Below, piece after piece: positions 41,491-48,170 of a DNA stretch of 48,170 nt. The notes below the pieces were generated by a model, which saw only the letters and a list, made by a program, of their open reading frames with translations, ran no database searches and was not told the DNA's origin. This DNA is from Phycisphaerae bacterium. Its GTDB lineage: Bacteria; Planctomycetota; Phycisphaerae; UBA1845; Fen-1342. The stretch spans positions 1 through 48,170 of the forward strand of contig JAUWNI010000015.1 of NCBI GenBank assembly GCA_030612705.1, in the 5' to 3' direction. Made by a program: the position numbers and the translations under genes. Positions within the stretch are counted from its first letter, which is position 1, and each line of letters opens with the position of its first letter.

Positions 41491-42951
41491 TTACAGGCAG
41501 GTCGTTCCGTAGACGGCGAGCAATGCCGCCAGGTCAGCCAGGTCGACGTCGCCGTCTTCGTCGATATCGCCATCCTCGTAGACTGCGCCGCTGGTAGTGC
41601 CGTAGTTGGACAGCAGTTGCGCGAGGTCGGACAGGTCCACGTCCAGGTCACCGTCGAGGTCGCCGGGGCACAGGCAGACGTCCATGATCCCGTCGCCGTC
41701 CTCGTCCGGCCCGACGGCGAAGATATACGCCGAGCCGGAGTCCTCGCCGTTATCGTCGTCGTAATATGCTCCGATGACGGCGGTGTTTTCACTCAGCGCC
41801 AGGCTTGAGCCGAAGCGGTCATCGTACGACCCGTCATCCGCGCCGATTTTTGCCACCTGCGGCCAGTATCCGTCCGGTTGGCGGACGAAGACATACGCCG
41901 CCCCCGAGTCGGTGGAGTTGTAGTCGGCGTTCTCGGCCCCTACAACGGCGATGTCGCCATCGAGTGCCACGGCGATGCCGAAGAAATCCGAGTTGTAGAT
42001 GTCGTCGCTGACAAGCTGTGCGACCTGCGGCCAGGCGCCGTTCGGGTCGCGTTCGTACACGTACGCCGCGCCGCCAGCCGGGGCGAATGCGAATGCGGTC
42101 GTAGCTCCGACAAGTACCCGATGGCCGCTCACGGCCACGGACTCACCGAAATTCCAGAACACGTCACCATCGTGTGGCAGCACCTTAGCCGTCTGAACCC
42201 AAGCGCCGCTCGGCTCACGCTCGAAGACGTACGCCGAGCCGGAGTAGTTGCCCAGATCGTCGTCGTCCGGCGCGCCGAGCACGGCGACGTCGGTGCCGAC
42301 AGCGACAGCGTAGCCAAACCTGTTGTAAGGCTCACCATCATCGGCCAGCAGCTTGGCGGCCTGGGACCAAGTGCCGTTCGGGTCACGCTCGAAGATATAC
42401 GCTGACCCGGAACGCCAGCCGTTGTCGTCGTCATGGGGGGCACCAACGACAGCGAGAGTGCTGCTAATGCTGACCGACGAACCAAACAGCTCGTACTCCG
42501 CCCCGTCGTCGGGGAGCAGCCTCCCAACCCGAGACCAGGTGCCGTCCAGACACTCGAAGACATAAGCGGAGCCCGACCTGGGACCGAATTCGTTGTCGTG
42601 GGGTGACCCCGCAAACAGCGTCTCGCCCTCAATGGCAACTGAGTAGGCGAACCAATCCTCCTCCACACCGTCGTCGGGGAGAAGTTTCTGCTCACACACC
42701 CAACCCGCTCCGACTCGCCGGAAAACATACGCCGAACCGGAGCTGGAGCCGTTGTCGTCGTCCCCGATGGAGCCAACCACAGCCGTGCCCTCGCTGACGG
42801 CGACAGCGAGCCCAAAGAAATCAACGGGCTCGCCGTCGAACGCAGTAAGCTGGGCGCGCTGACACTGGCCGAGCGTATCCGGAGTAAGAACTGCCATGGT
42901 CATTGCACTGGCCAGAATCAAAACATCGACTTTGCGCTGCGCCACGGACAT
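41491..42951 (-). CDS. Secreted FG-GAP repeat protein with dockerin-like tail (paralogue 3)
   Basis: A 486-residue exported protein. Signal peptide ends near TPDTLGQ, then QCQRAQLTAFDGEPVDFFGL. About eight FG-GAP-type repeats of roughly 48 residues follow (FGYAVAVGTDVAVLGAPDDD, GNYSGSAYVFEREPSGAWVQ), predicted to form a beta-propeller with DxDxxG calcium-binding loops. The tail has two dockerin-like EF-hand units, DLDGDLDVDLSDLAQLLSNY and DIDEDGDVDLADLAALLAVY, after EDGDGIMDVCLCPGD. GGAGGA lies 7 bases before the ATG. Last of three paralogues and the only one with no BNR tail fragment after it. Confidence 0.88.
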   Translation of the reverse strand: MSVAQRKVDVLILASAMTMAVLTPDTLGQCQRAQLTAFDGEPVDFFGLAVAVSEGTAVVGSIGDDDNGSSSGSAYVFRRVGAGWVCEQKLLPDDGVEEDWFAYSVAIEGETLFAGSPHDNEFGPRSGSAYVFECLDGTWSRVGRLLPDDGAEYELFGSSVSISSTLAVVGAPHDDDNGWRSGSAYIFERDPNGTWSQAAKLLADDGEPYNRFGYAVAVGTDVAVLGAPDDDDLGNYSGSAYVFEREPSGAWVQTAKVLPHDGDVFWNFGESVAVSGHRVLVGATTAFAFAPAGGAAYVYERDPNGAWPQVAQLVSDDIYNSDFFGIAVALDGDIAVVGAENADYNSTDSGAAYVFVRQPDGYWPQVAKIGADDGSYDDRFGSSLALSENTAVIGAYYDDDNGEDSGSAYIFAVGPDEDGDGIMDVCLCPGDLDGDLDVDLSDLAQLLSNYGTTSGAVYEDGDIDEDGDVDLADLAALLAVYGTTCL

Positions 42952-42984
42952 GGCCGTTCCTCCAAGCGTATCGGACCAGGGCCT

Positions 42985-43110
42985 CTACCAGTCAATTCGG
43001 CTCGATGAGATCACCGCCTTGTTGGTCTGTTGGTCCTGCGACCAGGTACCAGTATACGTGGTCCAGACACTGTCGCCGTACCAGGCGATCCCGTTGTACT
43101 CATGCGGGTT
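42985..43110 (-). pseudogene. Fossil 3' end of the BNR gene, copy B
   Basis: Read on the minus strand these 41 codons plus stop give NPHEYNGIAWYGDSVWTTYT, then GTWSQDQQTNKAVISSSRID and W. This closely matches the last residues of the intact BNR protein (DPHDYNGITCYGDTVWTTYA, GTWSQD, NKAVISSNRLDW). It has no start of its own and begins at the stop codon of FG-GAP paralogue 2, marking a duplication junction. Confidence 0.85.
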
Positions 43111-44540
43111 CATGGGCAGATCGTCCCGTACTCGGCGAGCAAGGCGGCGAGGTCGGACAGGTCCACGTCGCCGTCTTCGTCGAGGTCGCCGTCTTCGTAG
43201 ACTGCGCCGCTGGTGGCGCCGTAGTTGGACAGCAGTTGCGCGAGGTCGGAGAGATCAATGTCGAGGTCACCGTCGAGGTCGCCGGGGCACAGGCAAACGT
43301 CCATGATCCCGTCGCCATCCTCGTCCGGCCCGACGGCGAAGACATACGCCGAGCCCGAGTCCTCACCGTGGTCGTCATCTTTGTACGCACCGATGATGGC
43401 CGTATTCCCGCTGATTCCCACGGAAACGCCGAATATGTCATGCTCTGCGCCGTCGTCCGCTGTCAGCTTTGCCACCTGCGACCACCTGCCCCCGTCGTCG
43501 CACACGAACACGTATGTCGCCCCAGCGTAGTAAGCTACCTCGTCATTCTTACCGGCTCCAATCACGGCCATGTCTCCGTCGACAGCAACGGAATGGCCAA
43601 ACCCATCCCAACTCACACCGTCGTCGGCCGTGAGTTTCGCAACCTCGCGCCACAGACTATTGGGGTCGCGCTCGAAAACATACGCTGCGCCGGCATGCTC
43701 CTCAAGGCCGTCCGCGTCCGGGGCGCCGACGATAGTAACGTTGCCACTAGCGGCAACTGAACTGCCGAAGAAGTCGAATCCGTCCCCGTCACTGGCGAGC
43801 AACTTCGCGGCCTGTGACCACGCGCCGTTGGGGTCGCGCTCGAAAACGTACGCCGAGCCTGACCAAGTGCCGAGGTCACTGTCGCTCCAGGCGCCGATGA
43901 CGGCGATATCGCCATTGATGGCAACGTCGTGGCCGAATTCGGCTCCGCCGGCGCCGCCCTCGGGTACCAGCAATGCAACCTGCGGCCAGTTGCCGTTCGG
44001 GTCGCGCTCGAAAATGTACGACGCGCCCGAGTTGGCGCCGCTCCCGTCGTACTCAGGCTCGCCAACAATTATCGACGTACCGCACACGTCGACAGCGAGT
44101 CCAAATTGCATTGGCGGATCGTATTCATCCGGCCTCAGGTCGGCTACGTAGGTCCAGACACCCTCAATGTACTCGTAGACGCTCGTCCAAGCGGCCGTGG
44201 TGCCGAGCACGATCACATCCCCATCGATCGCCACCGAACGGCCCACCAGGCCGCCGTCTTCCGGCGGGAACAGTTTGTCGACTTGTGACCAGGCGGGGCC
44301 GGAACGTTCAAAAACATATCCGGCCCCATAGTTGTGCCCCTGGTCGGCGTTGTATGGCGCACCGATCACTGCTACATCAATACTGATGTCGACGGCATAA
44401 CCAAACCAATCGCCCGGCGCACCGTCGTTGGCAGTCAGTTTGGCGCGCTGACATTGCCCCGGGGCATGCACCGCAGACGACGATATCAGTACGCACAACG
44501 CTAAAATCAGCGCGGCACCCTTCAACTGTGACAATCGCAT
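43110..44540 (-). CDS. Secreted FG-GAP repeat protein with dockerin-like tail (paralogue 2)
   Basis: A 476-residue member of the same group: signal peptide LILALCVLISSSAVHAPG, mature start QCQRAKLTANDGAPGDWFGY, FG-GAP propeller repeats (FGLAVDVCGTSIIVGEPEYD, GHDVAINGDIAVIGAWSDSD), and a two-unit dockerin-like tail ending DLSDLAALLAEYGTICP. The ATG at 44540 is preferred to 44546, because GGAGGA abuts the first ATG but is 6 bases before the second. It is the most divergent of the three in its first repeats. Calcium-dependent display or attachment is a reasonable guess. Confidence 0.88.
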   Translation of the reverse strand: MRLSQLKGAALILALCVLISSSAVHAPGQCQRAKLTANDGAPGDWFGYAVDISIDVAVIGAPYNADQGHNYGAGYVFERSGPAWSQVDKLFPPEDGGLVGRSVAIDGDVIVLGTTAAWTSVYEYIEGVWTYVADLRPDEYDPPMQFGLAVDVCGTSIIVGEPEYDGSGANSGASYIFERDPNGNWPQVALLVPEGGAGGAEFGHDVAINGDIAVIGAWSDSDLGTWSGSAYVFERDPNGAWSQAAKLLASDGDGFDFFGSSVAASGNVTIVGAPDADGLEEHAGAAYVFERDPNSLWREVAKLTADDGVSWDGFGHSVAVDGDMAVIGAGKNDEVAYYAGATYVFVCDDGGRWSQVAKLTADDGAEHDIFGVSVGISGNTAIIGAYKDDDHGEDSGSAYVFAVGPDEDGDGIMDVCLCPGDLDGDLDIDLSDLAQLLSNYGATSGAVYEDGDLDEDGDVDLSDLAALLAEYGTICP

Positions 44541-44577
44541 GCTCATTCCTCCGATCCTCGCCGCACGGGGCGTGCCC

Positions 44578-44735
44578 CTACCACTTGATCAGGCTAGACC
44601 ACATTACGCCCTGGTTCCAAAGCGCATTGGGGTCGTTCGGATCCTCGTCTTCTGACCATGTCCCGGTGTAGGCGGTCCAGACGTTTGAGACTTCCTCGTC
44701 GCCGTACCACGTGATCCTGTTGTACTCGTGTGGGC
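44578..44735 (-). pseudogene. Fossil 3' end of the BNR gene, copy A
   Basis: The minus strand reads PHEYNRITWYGDEEVSNVWT, then AYTGTWSEDEDPNDPNALWN and QGVMWSSLIKW before a stop. It matches the end of the BNR protein with an extra EEVSN and a longer acidic linker. It starts at the stop codon of FG-GAP paralogue 1. It is more diverged than copy B. Confidence 0.8.
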
Positions 44736-46208
44736 TCAAGGGCAGACGGTCCCATACTCCGCCAGCAAGGCGGCGAGGTCGGACAAGTCCACGTCGCCGT
44801 CTTCGTCGAGATCGCCGTCCTCGTACGTCGCGCTGCTGGTCGTGCCGTAGTTTGACAGCAGTTGGGCGAGATCGGACAGGTCTACGTCGAGGTCGTGATC
44901 GAGGTCGCCCGGGCAGAGGCAGACGTCCATGATCCCGTCGCCGTCCTCATCCGGCCCGACGGCGAAGACATACGCCGAGCCGGAGTCTTCGCCGTTGTCG
45001 TCATCGTAGTAGGCGCCGATAACGGCTGTGTTGCCGCTGACGGCCACGGCGTTGCCGAACTTGTCATAGGCTGCCCCGTCATCGGCGAGCAGCTTGGCAA
45101 CCTGTGACCACGAACCTTCTGGCTGACGGACGAAAACGTAGGCCGCACCGGTTTGTTGCCCATGGTCATCGTCACCCCATGCGCCGATCACGGCCACGTC
45201 CCCGCACAGTGCCACCGATGCGCCAAACACGTCCGAGTTGGCAATGTCGTCGCTGACGATTTGTGCGACCTGCGGCCAGGCCCCGTTCGGGTCGCGTTCG
45301 AAGATATACGCCGCCCCGCCGCTGGGGGCGAACGTGTGTGCTCTACTTGCCCCAACCAATATGCGGTTGCCGCTTACGGCGACTGATTCGCCGAAGAACC
45401 AGAACGGGCCGCCGTCATGAGGCAACAGCTTTGCGGTTTGCGACCAGACATCATTCGGATCGCGCTCGAAGACATAGGCCGAGCCAGACCAGTTCCCGAG
45501 GGCTTCATCGTCTTGGGCGCCAACCACGATCACGTCGCCGTCGATCGCGACAGCGTCGCCGAAGACGTCGTCGGCGTCGCCGTCGTCGGCGAGCAGCTTG
45601 GCGGCCTGCGACCACAAACCGTTCGGATCACGCTCGAAGACATAGGCCGAACCGGAGTACGGGCCGTTGTCGTCGTCGCGGAACGCCCCGATGATGGTCA
45701 GGTTCCCGCTCACCGCCAGCGCCCAACCGAAACGGTCATAGGTATCACCGTCGTCAGCCAGCAGCTTAGCAGCCTGAGACCACGCGCCGTCTATGTACTC
45801 GAAAACATAGGCGGAGCCGGAACCTATGCCGAGGTCGTCATCATACGGAACGCCGATCACGATGAGGTTACCGCTGATGGCAACGGACCAACCGAAGCCA
45901 TCCTCTAGCACTCCGTCGTCGGGCGTGAACTTAGCAACGGTGGTCCAAGCAGAGTGCGAACGAGCAAAGACACGGGCTGAGCCCGAGTTGCTCCCATGAT
46001 CATCGTCGAAGGGGACGCCCACGACGGCTATTTGGTCCTCTGCCCCAACGGAGAAGGCGAATTTGTCACCAAATTCGCCATCGATAGCGCGGAGTTTGGA
46101 GCGTTGACATTGGGCAAGGCTCCCTGCTGTGGAGATGCTAAGCAGCGATACCGCGCTTACGGTCGCTGCGCACCACTCCAAGCGCGATATGACTCTTAGC
46201 GGTGACAT
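44736..46208 (-). CDS. Secreted FG-GAP repeat protein with dockerin-like tail (paralogue 1)
   Basis: A 490-residue exported protein. The signal peptide includes ATVSAVSLLSISTAGSLAQ, then QCQRSKLRAIDGEFGDKFAF. FG-GAP units are very regular (FGWALAVSGNLTIIGAFRDD, GPYSGSAYVFERDPNGLWSQ, AAKLLADDGDADDVFG). The C-terminus carries DLDHDLDVDLSDLAQLLSNY and DLDEDGDVDLSDLAALLAEY. GGAGG lies 8 bases before the ATG. It sits 24 bp after the BNR gene stop, so the two were probably co-transcribed. Closest in repeat content to paralogue 3. Confidence 0.88.
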   Translation of the reverse strand: MSPLRVISRLEWCAATVSAVSLLSISTAGSLAQCQRSKLRAIDGEFGDKFAFSVGAEDQIAVVGVPFDDDHGSNSGSARVFARSHSAWTTVAKFTPDDGVLEDGFGWSVAISGNLIVIGVPYDDDLGIGSGSAYVFEYIDGAWSQAAKLLADDGDTYDRFGWALAVSGNLTIIGAFRDDDNGPYSGSAYVFERDPNGLWSQAAKLLADDGDADDVFGDAVAIDGDVIVVGAQDDEALGNWSGSAYVFERDPNDVWSQTAKLLPHDGGPFWFFGESVAVSGNRILVGASRAHTFAPSGGAAYIFERDPNGAWPQVAQIVSDDIANSDVFGASVALCGDVAVIGAWGDDDHGQQTGAAYVFVRQPEGSWSQVAKLLADDGAAYDKFGNAVAVSGNTAVIGAYYDDDNGEDSGSAYVFAVGPDEDGDGIMDVCLCPGDLDHDLDVDLSDLAQLLSNYGTTSSATYEDGDLDEDGDVDLSDLAALLAEYGTVCP

Positions 46209-46232
46209 GACAATTCCTCCCAGTCGGGCCCA

Positions 46233-47690
46233 TCAAGGCGCCGGCCAGTCCAGCCGGTTCGACGAGATTACCGCCTTGTTACCAGGGTCCTGTGACCACG
46301 TTCCGGCGTATGTGGTCCAGACCGTGTCGCCATAGCAGGTGATCCCGTTGTAATCGTGCGGGTCGACTTTCTTCAGGTTCCAGTCCAAAGCCGGTTCGTT
46401 CGGGTTGTTGGGATCGCCCGGAAGCCTCTCGTTGAACCAGGTATCCCCGTGGTCGTCGCTGTAGGCGTAGAACGCGTCGTACTTGGGCTTCGGCTCGCTG
46501 TCTTGCTGATCCTCGTAGTTCCGATCATCGTAGAAGCTGATGTGGATTCGCCCGGCGTGGTCTACAGTTATCGATCCCACGAACTGGTCGTTTTGGCCAT
46601 CTGGATCGAAATCGTTGTTGATCTTGATCCGTGGGCTGAGTATCCATGTTCCGCCCGGCCTCGTCAGCCGGTGGAGATAGATGTTGACGTCGTGGGATCC
46701 CGGGGCCGCGATGTCATTATAGACAAGGTATAACCGATCGGGGTCATTGGGGTCAGCCGACAACTGCGGCACCATTTTAGCGTCCGCGTCGAATTCACCG
46801 GGCAAATGGTCCTCATATAGTAGCGAGGTATTAATCAGCGGAACTCTCAACAACACGGGCTGCACGGGTCCGTCAAGAAACGACCAAATTCCGTACAGGT
46901 GACAGAATTCGACTCCGACATAGTTTGGATCGTTCGGATCGAAGTTGGGATCGTTGGGATCCCCATCGACATCTTCACCGGACAGAAAGCGAATCTCGAA
47001 GGACGTCCCGGTAACTTGTTTCACGTACGAGATATACAGCGGCTCATCGCCGCAAACGGTTGGGTGGGGGAAACGTCCTATTATGAACTCGCCGGTGTGC
47101 GTGTCTTTCATCCTCCCGTCGGCCCAATGGGCGCCGCCGTCGATCGACCGCGCGTACCCCAGCGGAATCCAATATGCGATGTAATACTCCTGGATGCATT
47201 CCGTCATTTCGCCGGCGACAATCCAAGGCTTGTCGTAGCCCTTAGAGCTACCACCCCCAGCTACCGTGACCCACTCCTCGAATTCGCCGAAACCGTTCGG
47301 CGCGTTGGGGTCAGGCACAAAGTGGCTGGTAATGACACTACTCGCTGTTCTCGCCGCTGCCATAAATGCACCGGTCCGACTGTTGTAGGCAATCGAAGGA
47401 TCGTGCGGTGCCGTTCCAAACTCAGGATCGATAAGCCCCTCGCCTACCCAGGCGCTCACATTCTCGCTGGGATCGTAGATGGCGTATTTCACGCCGGCGT
47501 TGGTGGCCTTAAAGACCGAGATAACCGTGTCCGCGTTGGCGGCGATCGCCGGCTCCCAGCCCTTCTTTGTCTTCTCACCCGGATCCTCCAGGTCATCGAG
47601 GCCAGCGTACTCGCGCTCCCCGATCGTTGGCTCGCTGGGATCGGCGCCGGCCAAGTCAGTTTCGAGTATCACAAACACGGCGATCAGCAA
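46233..47690 (-). CDS. Secreted BNR/Asp-box (sialidase-like fold) protein, start frameshifted
   Basis: The open frame gives 485 residues from a TTG. It contains Asp-box-like motifs (SIDGGAHWADG; SDDHGDTWFNE) and blades such as DPSIAYNSRTGAFMAAARTA, SITVDHAGRIHISFYDDRNY and GDTVWTTYAGTWSQD, suggesting a six-bladed propeller of the sialidase/BNR type. Asp/Pro/Asn linkers (DPNDPNFDPNDPNYV) are inserted. No catalytic Arg triad could be identified, so enzymatic activity is doubtful. The first residues (LIAVFVILETDLAGA) are only the second half of a signal peptide. The first half and a strong ribosome binding site lie upstream in another frame, across a run of 12 C (see 47727-47788). Confidence 0.75.
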   Translation of the reverse strand: MLIAVFVILETDLAGADPSEPTIGEREYAGLDDLEDPGEKTKKGWEPAIAANADTVISVFKATNAGVKYAIYDPSENVSAWVGEGLIDPEFGTAPHDPSIAYNSRTGAFMAAARTASSVITSHFVPDPNAPNGFGEFEEWVTVAGGGSSKGYDKPWIVAGEMTECIQEYYIAYWIPLGYARSIDGGAHWADGRMKDTHTGEFIIGRFPHPTVCGDEPLYISYVKQVTGTSFEIRFLSGEDVDGDPNDPNFDPNDPNYVGVEFCHLYGIWSFLDGPVQPVLLRVPLINTSLLYEDHLPGEFDADAKMVPQLSADPNDPDRLYLVYNDIAAPGSHDVNIYLHRLTRPGGTWILSPRIKINNDFDPDGQNDQFVGSITVDHAGRIHISFYDDRNYEDQQDSEPKPKYDAFYAYSDDHGDTWFNERLPGDPNNPNEPALDWNLKKVDPHDYNGITCYGDTVWTTYAGTWSQDPGNKAVISSNRLDWPAP

Positions 47691-47726
47691 GCTAAGCGTT
47701 AATGGGCTGCGCCGGGACGGATTCGT

Positions 47727-47788
47727 CCCCCCCCCCCCACGACGCGCATGTAGAACTTGTGGTCAGTAAACCAGTGTTTCGCTGTCAT
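47727..47788 (-). other. Out-of-frame 5' end of the BNR gene and poly-C12 tract
   Basis: An ATG at 47788 with AAGGAGG 8 bases upstream begins MTAKHWFTDHKFYMRVVGGG. The C run at 47727-47738 (G12 on the coding strand) throws this frame into a short dead end (RIRPGAAH). One extra C, or two fewer, would join it to TNPSRRSPLTLSLLIAVFVI and the rest of the BNR protein, giving one complete signal peptide. The tract is either a slippage switch or a sequencing/assembly length error. Confidence 0.7.
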
Positions 47789-47825
47789 GTCCGGCCTCCT
47801 TGAAATGTGAATACGGACATGAATC

Positions 47826-47844
47826 CCGTGAGACCCTCTCACGG
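47826..47844. promoter_or_regulatory. Perfect 8-bp hairpin/operator-like palindrome in the BNR leader
   Basis: CCGTGAGA-CCC-TCTCACGG lies 38 bp upstream of the ATG at 47788. A TAAAAT box on the minus strand (about 47853-47858) is just upstream and could be a -10 element; no clear -35 was found. The palindrome could be an operator or a 5' UTR hairpin. Confidence 0.4.
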
Positions 47845-47858
47845 TACATCCTATTTTA

Positions 47859-48170
47859 TCACAACGGTCGGCCGAAGCGGCGGTTTTTTCAACGATATGT
47901 CGATTCGTCCACGGCGGGCGGCCGAGCCGCCGCCGGGCCTGAGCAGCGAAATCCGAGCCCGAAGCGTAAGCCCGTAGGGCAGGCCGCGGACCGTAGAGCC
48001 AACTTGCTATTCGAATGGGGCGTCGCCAACTGGGAACGTCTCGCACGCAAGAATGCGAGGCCTGCCTTCGCGTGCGGGGACGGCTGTTGCAGGGCGCGGC
48101 AGGCCTCATTATCACGGACACCACGTCTATCTTGCTACCGGGCGTGGTCTTTATCACGAGGCAACTTCGC
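47859..48170. other. Gene-free, repeat-like upstream region
   Basis: Contains CCGCCGCTTCGGCCGACC-type palindromic phrases and a stretch around 47960-48000 (CGAAGCGTAAGCCCGTAGGG) of the kind found in planctomycete interspersed repeats. The overlapping minus-strand frame to 48157 has no protein-like character. No gene is supported before the window ends. Confidence 0.5.

Noticed and set aside
47699-48157. 152-codon minus-strand frame upstream of the BNR gene
   Set aside because: Only its last 29 codons, from the ATG at 47788, are supported, as the start of the BNR gene; the upstream part is repeat-like sequence.
1-48170. CRISPR-like array among the many repeats
   Set aside because: No run of identical 24-40 bp repeats with unique spacers of similar size; the tandem repeats at 21035 and 21720 have no spacers.
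1-48170. tRNA or rRNA genes
   Set aside because: No convincing T-loop plus acceptor pairing or conserved rRNA segment was found by eye; a tRNAscan or Rfam run was not possible.

Overview
The window looks like a chromosomal contig from an uncultured Planctomycetota bacterium, probably of the Phycisphaerae type. The evidence is high GC, many secreted proteins ending in a dockerin-like double EF-hand tail, FG-GAP repeat proteins, a DUF1559-like pseudopilin, a Cys-rich 'GACC' repeat lipoprotein, and intergenic regions crowded with short palindromic repeats. This placement is inference; no rRNA or tRNA gene was seen. I found no CRISPR array, complete insertion sequence or replication origin.

Layout. 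1-8847: GT39-type membrane glycosyltransferase between two 57-bp direct repeats, a possible 32-residue membrane peptide, a secreted VIT/VWA protein with a clear terminator, acpS, and an orphan hybrid histidine kinase with a PhnD-like sensor. 9139-12393: an unusually long valS whose reading frame contains two palindromic repeat elements. 12394-13203: palindromes and a ParB-like gene fragment. 13204-15902: GT4 glycosyltransferase and GH57 glycosidase pair, probably alpha-glucan or glycogen-like metabolism. 15903-17486: gene remnants, with a metallophosphoesterase fragment cut by an opposing RepB-like/HNH-repeat cassette. 17487-20598: overlapping HlyD-FtsX-ATPase export operon. 20599-21936: a gene tail, an 11-unit 21-bp tandem repeat and a small gene running into a 40-bp repeat. 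21937-24411: release-factor-like protein and NhaC-type antiporter. 24487-31626: Cys-repeat lipoprotein, a secreted helical protein, a WbpM/FlaA1-type sugar dehydratase, folD and a membrane protein. 31865-39406: minus-strand genes for a phosphoesterase lipoprotein, UbiE/MenG, a pseudopilin, a GH13 enzyme with a GH2-like N-terminal domain, and a DPP-IV-like peptidase. 39868-41259: RtcB. 41491-47788: one BNR/Asp-box secreted protein followed by three tandem FG-GAP/dockerin paralogues.

Most notable is that last cluster. Remnants of the 3' end of the BNR gene remain upstream of the second and third FG-GAP genes, so the array apparently grew by tandem duplication of a [BNR 3' end + FG-GAP gene] unit. 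The BNR gene also has its best start and ribosome binding site upstream of a run of 12 C that puts its two halves out of frame, which is either a phase-variable switch or an assembly error. Other points of interest are a FolD with substitutions at two catalytic positions and several distinct families of hairpin repeats, one with compensatory stem changes and some lodged inside valS.
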